Origin: CAZZKG01 sp964654825
GTDB taxonomy: Bacteria > Gemmatimonadota > CAZMKB01
Direction: 5' to 3'
Assembly (NCBI GenBank): GCA_964654825.1
Contig: CAZZKG010000043.1
Coordinates: forward strand, 1-32,934
Length of the DNA stretch: 32,934 nt
Part shown: one piece after another, positions 24,829-32,934 of the stretch
Layout: each line of letters opens with the position of its first letter
Numbering within the stretch: the stretch's first letter is position 1
Position numbers and translations under genes: made by a program
The notes under the pieces: generated by a model
What the model was told of the DNA's origin: nothing
Databases searched by the model: none
The model's input: only the letters and a program-made list of their open reading frames with translations

Positions 24829-24848
24829 TTATTGAACATTCAACAAAG
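24827..24848. promoter_or_regulatory. Probable TetR operator (autoregulatory palindrome)
   Basis: A 22-base palindrome with 10 of 11 pairs matched: cttt-a-ttgaa-ca-ttcaa-c-aaag, with the only mismatch at the a/c pair. It overlaps the end of the -10 and the expected transcription start of the tetR gene, the classic position for self-repression. Confidence 0.75.
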
Positions 24849-24854
24849 TAAAAC

Positions 24855-25439
24855 ATGGGCAGAAAATCATCCGCAAAAAGAAAAATCCTCCGTACGGCAT
24901 CGAACCTGTTCTGGCACAACGGGTTCGAGTCGACAAGCGTGGGGGATATCCTCAGGGAAACCGGCCTCGGTTCGGGTACGCTGTACTGGTTCTTCGACAG
25001 CAAGGAAGAATTACTCAGTGAGGTACTCGAGAGCTACCTCGGAAAACTCGAATCGGTGCTCGCCACTCCGGCATTGGCTAAATCTGAAGACCCGCGCGAG
25101 CGTATCTCCCTCATCTTCGATTTCTACCGGCGGCAGTTGATCGATTATGACTTCGAGCTCGGCTGTCCGATCGGCAATATCGTACTGGAACTGGGAGACA
25201 GATATCCCGCTGTCCGAATAAAGACCGAGAATCTGTTTACCGCCTGGAGGAATATGATTACCCGCTGCCTACAACCCGCAGCCGACCGGTTCAGATCCGG
25301 GGACGAGATGGATTCTCTCGCCATGTTCGCCCTTACCACGATGGAAGGCGGCGTCATGCAGGCGAGGGCGTACAAGGACATCGGATATTTCGATGAGTCC
25401 GTTCATCACCTCATGAGTTATCTGGACACGATCCTGTAA
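24855..25439 (+). CDS. TetR-family transcriptional regulator
   Basis: A 194-residue repressor. The N-terminal helix-turn-helix domain (about 6-55) has the typical AKRKILRTASNLFWHNGF, then TSVGDILRETGLGSGTLYWF and FDSKEELLSEVL. The C-terminal ligand domain resembles the YxaF/LmrA group (LGCPIGNIVLELGD). The gene has a near-perfect promoter and a 22-base palindrome over its start site, so it very probably represses itself. The ATG has no strong ribosome-binding site and the leader is about 20 bases. Which other gene it controls is not evident. No transporter lies next to it; the closest downstream gene is a DUF2079 membrane protein, and no second copy of the palindrome was noticed there. The inducing ligand is unknown. 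Confidence 0.92.
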   Translation: MGRKSSAKRKILRTASNLFWHNGFESTSVGDILRETGLGSGTLYWFFDSKEELLSEVLESYLGKLESVLATPALAKSEDPRERISLIFDFYRRQLIDYDFELGCPIGNIVLELGDRYPAVRIKTENLFTAWRNMITRCLQPAADRFRSGDEMDSLAMFALTTMEGGVMQARAYKDIGYFDESVHHLMSYLDTIL

Positions 25440-25456
25440 TCTCTCCGCATCCGGCT

Positions 25457-25479
25457 TGCCAACTGGAGGGCACTTTTTT
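25457..25479 (+). terminator. Weak terminator after tetR
   Basis: A short stem (tgcc, 25457-25460, with ggca, 25469-25472) is followed by c and six T (25474-25479), 17 bases past the tetR stop. The T-run is convincing; the stem is short. Confidence 0.35.
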
Positions 25480-25614
25480 AATGTTATCTCAGCACTGGGC
25501 GCTTGACAAGCACTCTCACGATCCGGCATCTTCACCGGCTTGCGGTCCCTGGAGAGCCGGAGAAGGACTCTTTTCGCGATACCGTTACAGGTGTGATAAA
25601 GAACGACAAGAATA

Positions 25615-27501
25615 ATGACTAAAAAAAGAAACCTTCTCATAATCCTATCCCTCATCTCTACCTACAACATCGTGATGGATTATTACTGTCTCAGGCAGTA
25701 CCACAGCTACAACTCCGGGGCATACGATCTGGGGATCATGGCACAGTCGTTCTGGAATACGTCACACGGTGACATCCTGTACGAGAGTGTCAACAACGGT
25801 ACACCGACCTCGAGATTCTGGAAAGGCCGCTGGGAGCTGATCAACATACCGCTTGCCATTCCCTATAAGCTGTTCACGCACGTGGAGTACCTGCTGTTAA
25901 TGCAGACGTTGATCATTTCGATGGGTATCATCCCGCTCTTCCTTCTGACGAGACGGCTCCTGGAGGACGATCTTTCGGCTGTTTTTTTATCTCTGGTTTA
26001 CATCGTGAATCCGGTCATTCACAATGCCAATCTCTTCGCCTATCACAGTGTCTCCCTGGCGATACCGATGATCGTCGCGCTCATATACCTGACCGAACAA
26101 CGGTCCGCCTCTCCCCTCCTTATAGCAATGTCGGTTCTGATCATCTCGTGCCGGGCCGACCTGGCACTCCTTGTATCGGCCTATTCGATCTATCTCTTCG
26201 TTATATTCCGGAGGAAAAAACTCGCACTCACCATTCTCATCCTCTCAATAGCCTGGTTTACGCTGTCACGGTCTACCGATTTTATCCGGGAGTTGTTCGG
26301 TCTCCCCCCCACCCTCAGGGATAACATCACGACCGGACGATGGGATCACCTGGGCGGTACCAGCCCGATCGGTTTCATGAAAGGAATTGCGACAAATCCG
26401 CTGACAGTCGTAAAGAGCATCGTAACGAGCGAAAATATCAAGTATTTCATCAAGATAACAGGCCCATTCGGCTTCCTTCCGATCTTCGCTCCGGCAGTGT
26501 TCTTCATCGCCTCTCCCTCGATTTTCATCAACGCGATCAGTACCTGGCAGGCCTCACACGATATAAATCACCATTACAACGGGCCGGTGGCGGCGATCAT
26601 GATCATCGCTACCGTCTACGCGATACACTCCCTGAGCACAAGAACGGGCCCGAGATGGCTGGTGCGCCTGGTGCCATCGAAGCGGATGATGGTTATTCTG
26701 CTGCTTTTTGCAAGTATCGTATCCGCCGTCTGGAAATCCAACTATATGAACATACCGAACTGGAAGGTGAAACCGCACCATGAGCAGCTGACTTCGAGGC
26801 TGAAAAATCTGGATCCCGCACTGTCGGTTAGCGCACATTTTTTCCTTCTCGATCACCTTACAGGGAGAAGAGAACTCAACCTGTTCCCCGACAATGTCGG
26901 GCAGGTCGAACTCGTCGCCTATGACCTGCGGCTCGGGTTCAATCGCGTCATGGATCACACCATAGTGGGTCACCCGAAGATCGATCCGATAAATACCTAT
27001 CTCGAGGATGTGTTGAACAACCCCACGTACGGGATCGAAACCTATGATGACGGTCTTCTCCTGATCAGGAAAGGGGCCGACTGGGCCGATGGGGTCCGAA
27101 TGCTGACAGCCGTGACCGAAACGAAAGATTTTACATCCAGGAATACGACACTGCCGGGGAACATGTTTCTCGAAGCTGTCAGATTGAACGGCCTGGTGGG
27201 ATTTCAGAAGAATGTGTTAAGCTACACGATGGTGTGCAGAACTCCCGGGGAGGATTATAATCCGGTACCGCTCGAGTTTCTTCTCGAGAGTGGGGGAAAA
27301 AATTATCCATACTCGGGACTCTCTCTCGTGTCACATCTCTCCGGCGTTTTTCAAGACGGCATCCTTCGAGACAGGTTCGCTGATGAGATCGGTATTACGA
27401 TCCCGGAGGATCTCCTCCACGCCGATGTCATTGTGATTTCCATTCAAGGGAATGATCGTGAATACCATCTCTTCGATACGATTTCGCTGTCAGGAAGGTG
27501 A
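25615..27501 (+). CDS. DUF2079 family polytopic membrane protein
   Basis: A 628-residue integral membrane protein of the DUF2079 family, a group related in outline to GT-C type membrane glycosyltransferases. The family's N-terminal segment is clear (YNSGAYDLGIMAQSFWNTSHG), with further conserved pieces in NLFAYHSVSLAIP and QASHDINHHYNGPVAA. About nine or ten hydrophobic segments run from residue 5 to about 370. A soluble C-terminal domain of about 250 residues follows. The function of the family is not established; a role in surface glycan or lipid assembly is inferred. Only six bases separate its stop from the radical SAM gene, so the two form an operon. No strong ribosome-binding site precedes the ATG. 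Confidence 0.82.
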   Translation: MTKKRNLLIILSLISTYNIVMDYYCLRQYHSYNSGAYDLGIMAQSFWNTSHGDILYESVNNGTPTSRFWKGRWELINIPLAIPYKLFTHVEYLLLMQTLIISMGIIPLFLLTRRLLEDDLSAVFLSLVYIVNPVIHNANLFAYHSVSLAIPMIVALIYLTEQRSASPLLIAMSVLIISCRADLALLVSAYSIYLFVIFRRKKLALTILILSIAWFTLSRSTDFIRELFGLPPTLRDNITTGRWDHLGGTSPIGFMKGIATNPLTVVKSIVTSENIKYFIKITGPFGFLPIFAPAVFFIASPSIFINAISTWQASHDINHHYNGPVAAIMIIATVYAIHSLSTRTGPRWLVRLVPSKRMMVILLLFASIVSAVWKSNYMNIPNWKVKPHHEQLTSRLKNLDPALSVSAHFFLLDHLTGRRELNLFPDNVGQVELVAYDLRLGFNRVMDHTIVGHPKIDPINTYLEDVLNNPTYGIETYDDGLLLIRKGADWADGVRMLTAVTETKDFTSRNTTLPGNMFLEAVRLNGLVGFQKNVLSYTMVCRTPGEDYNPVPLEFLLESGGKNYPYSGLSLVSHLSGVFQDGILRDRFADEIGITIPEDLLHADVIVISIQGNDREYHLFDTISLSGR

Positions 27502-27507
27502 GGTCAG

Positions 27508-28545
27508 ATGAACAGCCACAATATGCTGTTTCATATGCTCCGTGAGCGGGAGCTGACTCTCGGGAGGACGTGGAACTTCGTCACGAACTACTTCCACTAT
27601 CTCCTCAAAAAGCCGATCATCAGCGGAGTGCCCTCCCTCCTCATGATCGAGCCTACGAATCTGTGTAACCTCCACTGCCCGCTTTGCCCCACAGGGAACG
27701 GGAGTATCGATGCCCCAAGAGGTTCGATGAAACCCGGTGATTTCAAAAAGATCATTGATGAGCTGGGGAACCGGATCCTCTATCTGACGATGTACAATTA
27801 CGGCGAGCCGTTTCTGAACAGAGAACTCCTCACCATGATTGAATACGCGAAACAGCAGAGAATCTTCATCAGGATCAGCACGAACGGGCACTTCTTCGAG
27901 AATCCGGCTGAACGACGAAGGCTTGTTGCCTCTGGTCTCGACCACCTCATCATCGCACTCGATGGAGCAACACCGGAGACCTTCCGCACATACCGGAGAG
28001 GGGGCAATTTCGAAAGGGTGATCGGTAACATCGGTAAAATCGTGGAAGAGAAACGGGCTCAGCGTTCGAAGACACCTTATGTGGAACTCCTTTTTGTCGT
28101 CATGAAGCATAACGCGCATGAAATTCCCACCATTAAATCGATCGGCGAAGAGATCGGAGTTGACAGAGTCAAGCTGAAGACCATTCACCTCAAGAGTTAT
28201 ACAGAAGACTCAGCTGAAATCGCCGAAACGTATTTACCGGAAGATCTGAACCTCACGAGATACAAACAGGCGGATGGCAAACTCGTTGCGGAACATAGCG
28301 CCGGCCACACCTGCAAATGGCTTTGGCTTGGTTCGGTGATAAACTGGGATGGTTCTGTCGTCCCGTGCTGCTACGATCCAAACAGGACTCTCTCGCCCGG
28401 GAACGTCTTCGAAGTCGGCAGTTTCAGGGAGATCTGGAACAACACTCAGTACATCAGCCTCAGAAACACCATTCGTATGAACAAGAACACACTCGAGCTT
28501 TGCAGGTTCTGTCCCGGCACCTTTACCGGACCCGACACCGGCTGA
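27508..28545 (+). CDS. Radical SAM/SPASM domain protein
   Basis: A 345-residue iron-sulfur enzyme. The radical SAM cluster motif is C53-x3-C57-x2-C60 (CNLHCPLC), followed by the GEP-type segment NYGEPFLN, STNGHFF and IIALDGATPETF. A C-terminal SPASM domain has cysteines at C269, C287/C288, C332 and C335, with WDGSVVPCCYD and FREIWNN, for one or more auxiliary clusters. SPASM members modify peptides, mature enzymes or act on sugars and nucleotides; the substrate cannot be told from sequence. It is in an operon with the DUF2079 gene (six-base gap, aaggtgagg just before the ATG) and faces an asparagine-synthetase-like gene whose stop lies 15 bases away. I saw no short precursor-peptide gene beside it. 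Confidence 0.9.
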   Translation: MNSHNMLFHMLRERELTLGRTWNFVTNYFHYLLKKPIISGVPSLLMIEPTNLCNLHCPLCPTGNGSIDAPRGSMKPGDFKKIIDELGNRILYLTMYNYGEPFLNRELLTMIEYAKQQRIFIRISTNGHFFENPAERRRLVASGLDHLIIALDGATPETFRTYRRGGNFERVIGNIGKIVEEKRAQRSKTPYVELLFVVMKHNAHEIPTIKSIGEEIGVDRVKLKTIHLKSYTEDSAEIAETYLPEDLNLTRYKQADGKLVAEHSAGHTCKWLWLGSVINWDGSVVPCCYDPNRTLSPGNVFEVGSFREIWNNTQYISLRNTIRMNKNTLELCRFCPGTFTGPDTG

Positions 28546-28558
28546 GGGACCTCACCGG
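28538..28558. terminator. Possible hairpin between convergent radical SAM and AsnB-like genes
   Basis: ccgg-c-tgag / ctca-ccgg with a four-base loop: an eight-pair stem with one bulged base, overlapping the radical SAM stop codon. It has no T-run on the plus strand. Weak evidence. Confidence 0.3.
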
Positions 28559-28560
28559 CA

Positions 28561-30474
28561 TCACTTTCTCTGAGTTACCAGCATTTTCTCTTTTTTTCCT
28601 GACGGTGCAGCAGGATCCAGGTGTCTCTGCAGCCAGAGCTCAAGAGTGAGGAGGGCCCAGAGACGGTGGCAGTGGTTATGGGTCCGACGCTGGTGTTCGA
28701 TGAGAAGTTTCTGGACGTATCTCCGGCTGAATAGTCCCCTCCTTGCGAGCGTTGAATCGTTGAGATTGTCTTGAAGAAATTCCTGAGCTGAAGCAGACTC
28801 ACGCATCCAGTTTTTCATCGGTATGGTATTGCCGAGCTTGTCTCTTCTCTTTAAAATTGCCTCTGGAAGGACATCTCTCATCGCCCTGCGAAGCAAATTT
28901 TTTGCAGCCACCCCGGAACGCGTTTTCAACCGGGAAGGGATTTGTGCGGCCAGCTCGACGAGTGGAATGTCAAGAAGCGGGAATCGCACTTCTATCCCGA
29001 AGCGGCGTAACGCTTGCATCCTGCGAAGATAAAAATCCACGATGGTAAAGTAATCTCCATAGAGGGACTTGCTGAGCTGGTCTGAAGCATCACTCCCACG
29101 GTAGATGTTCTCCACCTCAGAGTACACATTGTGATCGCTGATCTGGTACCACACCTCATCACTGCAGAGATCCTTCAACTCATTTATTCTGTAATAGACA
29201 CGCCAGCGGTTACTGTAGAGTTCACGAGGGAAAGAATGGCTGTATGAGAACCGCCTGAGTCTCACAAACAGATCCTGCTTTTCCTCTCTATCGGGAATAA
29301 GATTCAGTAATCTCGTGGCGGGGTATGTAATGATATCGGGCAGACGATCGATCACCCTGGCGTACCTGTCGGCGATATACACAGGATGACCCGCAAACAG
29401 CTCGTCGCCGCCGTCACCCGTAAGAACACAGGAGACATCCCGGCCGGCGTACCTTCCCAGAAGGAAAAATGCAGTTTCGACACCGATGTCGGAGAAGGGT
29501 TCTTCGGCAGTGTCTGTCAACTGTTCTATATTGGTAATTTCGGAAGGAGTAAAATCGAGTTCATGATGATATGTCTGAACGTGCTGAGATACGATCCTTG
29601 CATAACGAGATTCATCGTACGATTTCCCACGGCACCTGAAGGTGTAAGTGTGTATCCCACTGTCAAGTTCCGGTTCCATCAGAGCGGCCACTGAACTTGA
29701 ATCCAGACCGCCGCTGATGAAAACACCATACTTCGACCCCCGGTCTTTGATACGCGCCTCTACAGCTTCGCGCATGTGATAAAGAAGTGCTTCCCGGTAG
29801 ACTTCTTCCGTTTCAACATCATCCGCCTTGAATGACAGGTTCCAGTACCGATGCAGTTCCATTCGATCTGAGTGCACAGTCGCGTAAAAACCTGGTGGCA
29901 ATTTGCGTATACCGGCGAAGAAAGTGTCCATCCCCAGATTGTAGTTGAAGATGAGATACCGATGGAGTGACTGGAGATTCATTCTTTTGCCGATTTCAGG
30001 CAGATCAGCAAGATCCTGGAGGGAGGTTGAAAAGAATACTCCATCACCGTTTCGAGCATAATAGAGAGGCTCAACACCGAGGTGATCTCGAACAAGTGTG
30101 AGACACTGCTGCTGGATCTCGAATATCACCAGGGCAAAACTTCCATTGAGCCGGCCGAACAGGTCATTACCCAGTATGCTGTAAGCATAAGCGATAATTG
30201 CCGCTTCATCGTCGTTTGTGCTGCTGCAGGCGAAAACGGCCAGACGCTCTCTCAGGCTATCGAGGTTGAAGATATGCCCCTGGAACGCAACAAGAAGATT
30301 GTTATTCCGGTAAACCTTCTGACCGGCGTCGAGGGTGGGAACACCTGTCGGAGACACAAAGAGAGTAAAGTCTCCTCGTTCAACCCGGAGAGGAAGACTG
30401 TCACTGTGGTCATCGTTGTGAAAAGGATCTATCTGATAATGAGGAAATGGTTTCCCTTTGCATCCAATAAGCAC
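28561..30474 (-). CDS. Asparagine synthetase-like protein lacking the glutaminase nucleophile
   Basis: A 637-residue AsnB homologue. The C-terminal synthetase domain is intact: ATP-pyrophosphatase loop SGGLDSS at 254-260, TGDGGDELFAGHPVY, and LLRRAMRDVLPEAILKRRDK. The N-terminal half keeps the Ntn-like fold (NGSFALVIFE, RDHLGVEPLYY) but starts MLIGCKGK instead of MCG, so the essential Cys2 is absent. The start is well fixed: a TAA stop in frame lies directly before the GTG, and gggag is spaced five bases from it. The protein should therefore activate a carboxylate with ATP and use ammonia or another amine, as beta-lactam synthetase or lasso-peptide cyclases do. It follows GT2 and GT39 genes on the same strand and faces a radical SAM/SPASM gene, which suggests a surface-polymer or peptide product. 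Confidence 0.87.
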   Translation of the reverse strand: MLIGCKGKPFPHYQIDPFHNDDHSDSLPLRVERGDFTLFVSPTGVPTLDAGQKVYRNNNLLVAFQGHIFNLDSLRERLAVFACSSTNDDEAAIIAYAYSILGNDLFGRLNGSFALVIFEIQQQCLTLVRDHLGVEPLYYARNGDGVFFSTSLQDLADLPEIGKRMNLQSLHRYLIFNYNLGMDTFFAGIRKLPPGFYATVHSDRMELHRYWNLSFKADDVETEEVYREALLYHMREAVEARIKDRGSKYGVFISGGLDSSSVAALMEPELDSGIHTYTFRCRGKSYDESRYARIVSQHVQTYHHELDFTPSEITNIEQLTDTAEEPFSDIGVETAFFLLGRYAGRDVSCVLTGDGGDELFAGHPVYIADRYARVIDRLPDIITYPATRLLNLIPDREEKQDLFVRLRRFSYSHSFPRELYSNRWRVYYRINELKDLCSDEVWYQISDHNVYSEVENIYRGSDASDQLSKSLYGDYFTIVDFYLRRMQALRRFGIEVRFPLLDIPLVELAAQIPSRLKTRSGVAAKNLLRRAMRDVLPEAILKRRDKLGNTIPMKNWMRESASAQEFLQDNLNDSTLARRGLFSRRYVQKLLIEHQRRTHNHCHRLWALLTLELWLQRHLDPAAPSGKKEKMLVTQRK

Positions 30475-30617
30475 TTATACTCCCGCCTGTCAGGGAAGAC
30501 ACACAGTTGAAAACGAAGTCCGCTCCGTTTGAGTCCTGAAAAAATAGGCCTCTGGCAACAATTTACGCAGTATCTGTGCCAACCGAGTGACAGTATCTTC
30601 TAGTGGTGCGTAACGTG

Positions 30618-31652
30618 TTATTTTATAAACTGTTTTGCCACTACCCAGTACATATCGAGCAGGAGGTTGACAATCGAAACAGCACGTTTCACGAGCCCCT
30701 TCTCCGGAAGGAAATAGGATCCGGTGAAATCACCTGATCTCAGCAGTACAGAATCTCCAATTGTTTTTTGTGACAACGTCTTTCGCCGTTTTTTCATCAA
30801 GATAGGGAACGATTTCAGAACATCAATCAGGGCTCTCACATAGTGCGACCCCGCGCCTTTCACCAGGCAAAAACCGAAAAGCATTACGTCATAGAACAGA
30901 ATCGCCGGAAGGAGAAGAAAGATGGATCGCGTTGAGTAATTTTTCAGAATAAAAATCCAGCGGTTTTTTATCTGGTGGTAGTACAGTGAATCGTCTCGCC
31001 TTTTTACATTATGAAGTACCCGGCCGTTTTCAACAACAAGACACTGCTTCCCGGCAGCTGTCAGCCGAAACGTATACTCTCCATCCTCCCATCCGAAGAA
31101 CAGGTCCTCGTCGAACATCCCAACCCTTTGAGCGCGATGGTTGTCCACCAGTAAAGCTGTGCCATGTACCGTGGTTGAGATGAACACTCGCCTCCCATTG
31201 CTTCCGTTTTTTTTCGGTTTGTCGAAGATGGCGGCTCCGACATAGTGTATGTGGACCGGACCATACTGGATGTTCGACGGATCACGAGCGGAAACAACAA
31301 GGGGAGAACAGATCGCGGCCTTATCCGAATTGACAAGAACTCTCATCAGTTGAGCAAGGCACGCCTTCGTCACGATTGCATCATAGTCGAGGAGGAAACA
31401 ATACCGATTTCCTGTTCGAAGAAGTGCAAAATTACGGGCGGGGTTGGGCCCATTATTTCTCGGCAATCTGTGAATTTCAACTGACGGGAAGAGCTTTCGG
31501 ACACGTGGTATGCTGTCATCGGTAGAGGCATTATCCACCATTAAAACGGAATACGAGGGATACTCGATGTCGAAGATCGATGAAAAGCACTTTTCGAGAA
31601 AGTGTGCTCCGTTATAATTGATTACGGCTATCGTTACCGACGGAAATCTCAC
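30618..31652 (-). CDS. Family 2 glycosyltransferase
   Basis: A 344-residue GT-A type glycosyltransferase of the rhamnosyltransferase-like group. The N-terminal nucleotide-sugar fold shows VTIAVINYNGAHFLEKC, MVDNASTDDS, NNGPNPARNFAL, and the metal-binding DxD as LLDYDA. The acceptor-side motif is FDEDLFFGWEDGEYTFRL, with the expected ED pair. The C-terminus holds a hydrophobic segment around 245-265 and a basic tail, suggesting membrane association. It would add a sugar to a lipid-linked chain on the cytoplasmic face. The start is GTG at 31652, overlapping the upstream GT39 gene by 41 bases, with gcagga just before it. The AsnB-like gene follows after 143 bases. Confidence 0.88.
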   Translation of the reverse strand: MRFPSVTIAVINYNGAHFLEKCFSSIFDIEYPSYSVLMVDNASTDDSIPRVRKLFPSVEIHRLPRNNGPNPARNFALLRTGNRYCFLLDYDAIVTKACLAQLMRVLVNSDKAAICSPLVVSARDPSNIQYGPVHIHYVGAAIFDKPKKNGSNGRRVFISTTVHGTALLVDNHRAQRVGMFDEDLFFGWEDGEYTFRLTAAGKQCLVVENGRVLHNVKRRDDSLYYHQIKNRWIFILKNYSTRSIFLLLPAILFYDVMLFGFCLVKGAGSHYVRALIDVLKSFPILMKKRRKTLSQKTIGDSVLLRSGDFTGSYFLPEKGLVKRAVSIVNLLLDMYWVVAKQFIK

Positions 31653-32643
31653 TGTCCTGCCCCCATACTTGCTGTTTTATGATTCTGTATATGCTTATTG
31701 TCGGACCGCCGACATATATACCGTCAGGTACGAATTCTTTTATGAGTTCATTTTCTGAGAAGAACGTGCTGTAAAAGTCAGCTTCATTGGGATATCTATC
31801 CGAATGATCCGTAAACCGTGCATAATCTTCATCGCTCACGATGACATAGTCCAGACTGTCAGCACGCTCGGGATGCCTCACAAGACCCCAGAAACCCAGG
31901 CGAGTCACCTCAAACAACGTGGAGTACTCTTCAACCGGTGGAGTGAAGTGTTCTCGACCCAGTCGTGAACCCGGCGCCAGATTTTCGCTGATCCAGGGAA
32001 TGCTTATCCAGCGTGTATCAGGGAGTGTTATCTCCCTTACGTAACGGTACGAGCCGAGAGCCGGTCCAACTATACCGGGCAGGAGAAGTACAACCAGTAT
32101 AGTGACGGAAAGGATTTTCGGGAGCGATCCCTTCACCGGTGGTATCAGTATTCTTTTGAGGGAATTCCACATAATGTACGCACAGGTTCCACTCAATACG
32201 GCAAGCTGGGGAATGACCGCCACGATGTTCCGTGGGAAAAACACGCGGTATGATCCCACGAATAGGAACAATGCAAGCGGCAAACCTGAAAGAAGCAGTG
32301 CCTCCCATGGTTTACTCAAAGCAAGCAGGACAAATCCGGAGACAGCCAGGATGGTCGGTAGAAACCCGAATCCTTCGCGGAAGAGGTGCCCCCCATACAG
32401 GGTAAAGCTCGTCACACCGGCGGCTTCACTCCCGGGGTGCCCGATACTATAATGAGCCTTCTCATACATGATGCTCTCGAGGAATGTGCTGTGATCGAGG
32501 AGAGCATAGGGGGTTGTCACGAGAAAAGCTGCCGGGGTGACTAGCAGGAAGACCAGAACATCCCGATCGATCCAGCGGCTCCCATTCCTTATGTGGAACA
32601 GATGAGCGGTGAACATGGGGATCAGCGCGACGAAACCGGTGTA
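31612..32643 (-). CDS. GT39-type membrane glycosyltransferase, C-terminal part (frameshifted)
   Basis: The 344 codons downstream of an apparent frameshift. The reading resumes as YTGFVALIPMFTAHLF, exactly what should follow GLAISSK in the upstream frame. The segment TPYALLDHSTF and about seven further hydrophobic stretches are typical of PMT_2/GT39 proteins. A soluble C-terminal domain of about 140 residues ends the protein. Internal ATGs (for example at 32616) could start a shorter product, but this would cut through the membrane domain and is unlikely to be the native start. The end overlaps the GT2 gene by 41 bases. It would move a sugar from a polyprenyl carrier at the periplasmic face. 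Confidence 0.75.
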   Translation of the reverse strand, partial: YTGFVALIPMFTAHLFHIRNGSRWIDRDVLVFLLVTPAAFLVTTPYALLDHSTFLESIMYEKAHYSIGHPGSEAAGVTSFTLYGGHLFREGFGFLPTILAVSGFVLLALSKPWEALLLSGLPLALFLFVGSYRVFFPRNIVAVIPQLAVLSGTCAYIMWNSLKRILIPPVKGSLPKILSVTILVVLLLPGIVGPALGSYRYVREITLPDTRWISIPWISENLAPGSRLGREHFTPPVEEYSTLFEVTRLGFWGLVRHPERADSLDYVIVSDEDYARFTDHSDRYPNEADFYSTFFSENELIKEFVPDGIYVGGPTISIYRIIKQQVWGQDSEISVGNDSRNQL

Positions 32644-32644
32644 C

Positions 32645-32934
32645 TTTGGAACTTATAGCAAGACCGCAGAAGAGACCCCCTAATAAATAGTATCTGAGTT
32701 TCTGTCCCTGGAGATACAGAAGAACCCCTGAAAGCGTGGCAAGCGAGGTCCAGAATACGACAGACGAATCTACCGTGATCGTGAACGAATTTTCCACATG
32801 CAGCAGGGAAACGCCTATGAAACAGGCAGCAGCCAGCCCGGCTATCGGGTGAATCAATCGTTGACCGATCTCACATGTCACACAGATCGTGAAAACAGAG
32901 ATAAGGACGATGAACAATCTGCCATAGAGAAAAA
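32645..32934 (-). CDS. GT39-type membrane glycosyltransferase, N-terminal part (frameshifted, runs off the window)
   Basis: The upstream frame of the same gene, open to the window edge without a start. It reads FLYGRLFIVLISVFTICV, then GLAAACFIGVSLLHVENSFT, ITVDSSVVFWTSLA and GLFCGLAISSK. These are standard PMT_2/GT39 membrane segments. One extra G (C at 32644 on the plus strand) breaks the frame within the conserved SKYTG stretch, and the wrong frame then stops at 32462. Whether this is a true mutation or a sequencing error cannot be decided here. The start codon lies beyond 32934. Confidence 0.75.

Noticed and set aside
25440..25614. TTGACA at about 25503 as promoter of the DUF2079 gene
   Set aside because: No acceptable -10 hexamer lies 16-18 bases downstream.

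Overview
The window looks like part of a draft scaffold from an uncultured Gram-negative bacterium. A run of exactly 100 N at 14617-14716 is an assembly gap. An outer membrane is implied by an LpxR-type lipid A deacylase and by a secreted protein with a FlgD-like C-terminal sorting domain (SLSQNYPNPFNP...). FG-GAP/ASPIC-UnbV repeats and several large secreted peptidases fit the FCB-type candidate phyla (Krumholzibacteria, Eisenbacteria or Latescibacteria-like). That placement is inference from gene style; no rRNA is present. I found no tRNA, rRNA, CRISPR array, prophage or transposase gene.

Layout. 46-3063 (+): secreted M28 peptidase fused to FG-GAP and UnbV repeats. 7286-3148 (-): an operon of aminotransferase, transketolase-like enzyme and PPC/DUF296 protein behind a consensus-like promoter. 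9552-7669 (-): asparagine synthetase. 11501-9654 (-): GT39/ArnT-like membrane glycosyltransferase. 13464-11761 (-): secreted protein with sorting domain. 14039-16245 (+): D-2-hydroxyacid dehydrogenase (broken by the gap), translationally coupled to glycerate 2-kinase. 16310-17353 (+): LpxR, apparently leaderless. 17629-18861 (+): papain-like protease. 20356-18902 (-): PepD dipeptidase. 23213-20679 (-): gingipain-like caspase-fold protease. 23429-24640 (+): serine beta-lactamase-like hydrolase. 24855-25439 (+): TetR regulator with its own operator. 25615-28545 (+): DUF2079 membrane protein and radical SAM/SPASM protein. 32934-28561 (-): frameshifted GT39 enzyme, GT2 glycosyltransferase and an asparagine-synthetase-like protein without the glutaminase cysteine.

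How it fits together. One theme is protein degradation: three secreted endo- or aminopeptidases of unrelated families plus a cytoplasmic dipeptidase. Another is three-carbon and amino-acid metabolism: hydroxypyruvate/glyoxylate reductase, glycerate kinase, transketolase-like enzyme, aminotransferase, asparagine synthetase. The third is the cell surface: glycosyltransferases, LpxR, and the radical SAM/AsnB-like cluster at the right end. Between genes there are unusually readable sigma70-type promoters with 17-18 bp spacers, two copies of a GGGACAGTCACC inverted-repeat element (13575-13652, 17363-17497), and a 28-base dispersed repeat (7501-7528, 11718-11745). The best candidates for unusual biology are the glutaminase-less AsnB homologue beside a radical SAM/SPASM gene, the TetR operator, and the aminotransferase/transketolase/PPC operon. 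No complete novel system can be demonstrated from sequence alone.
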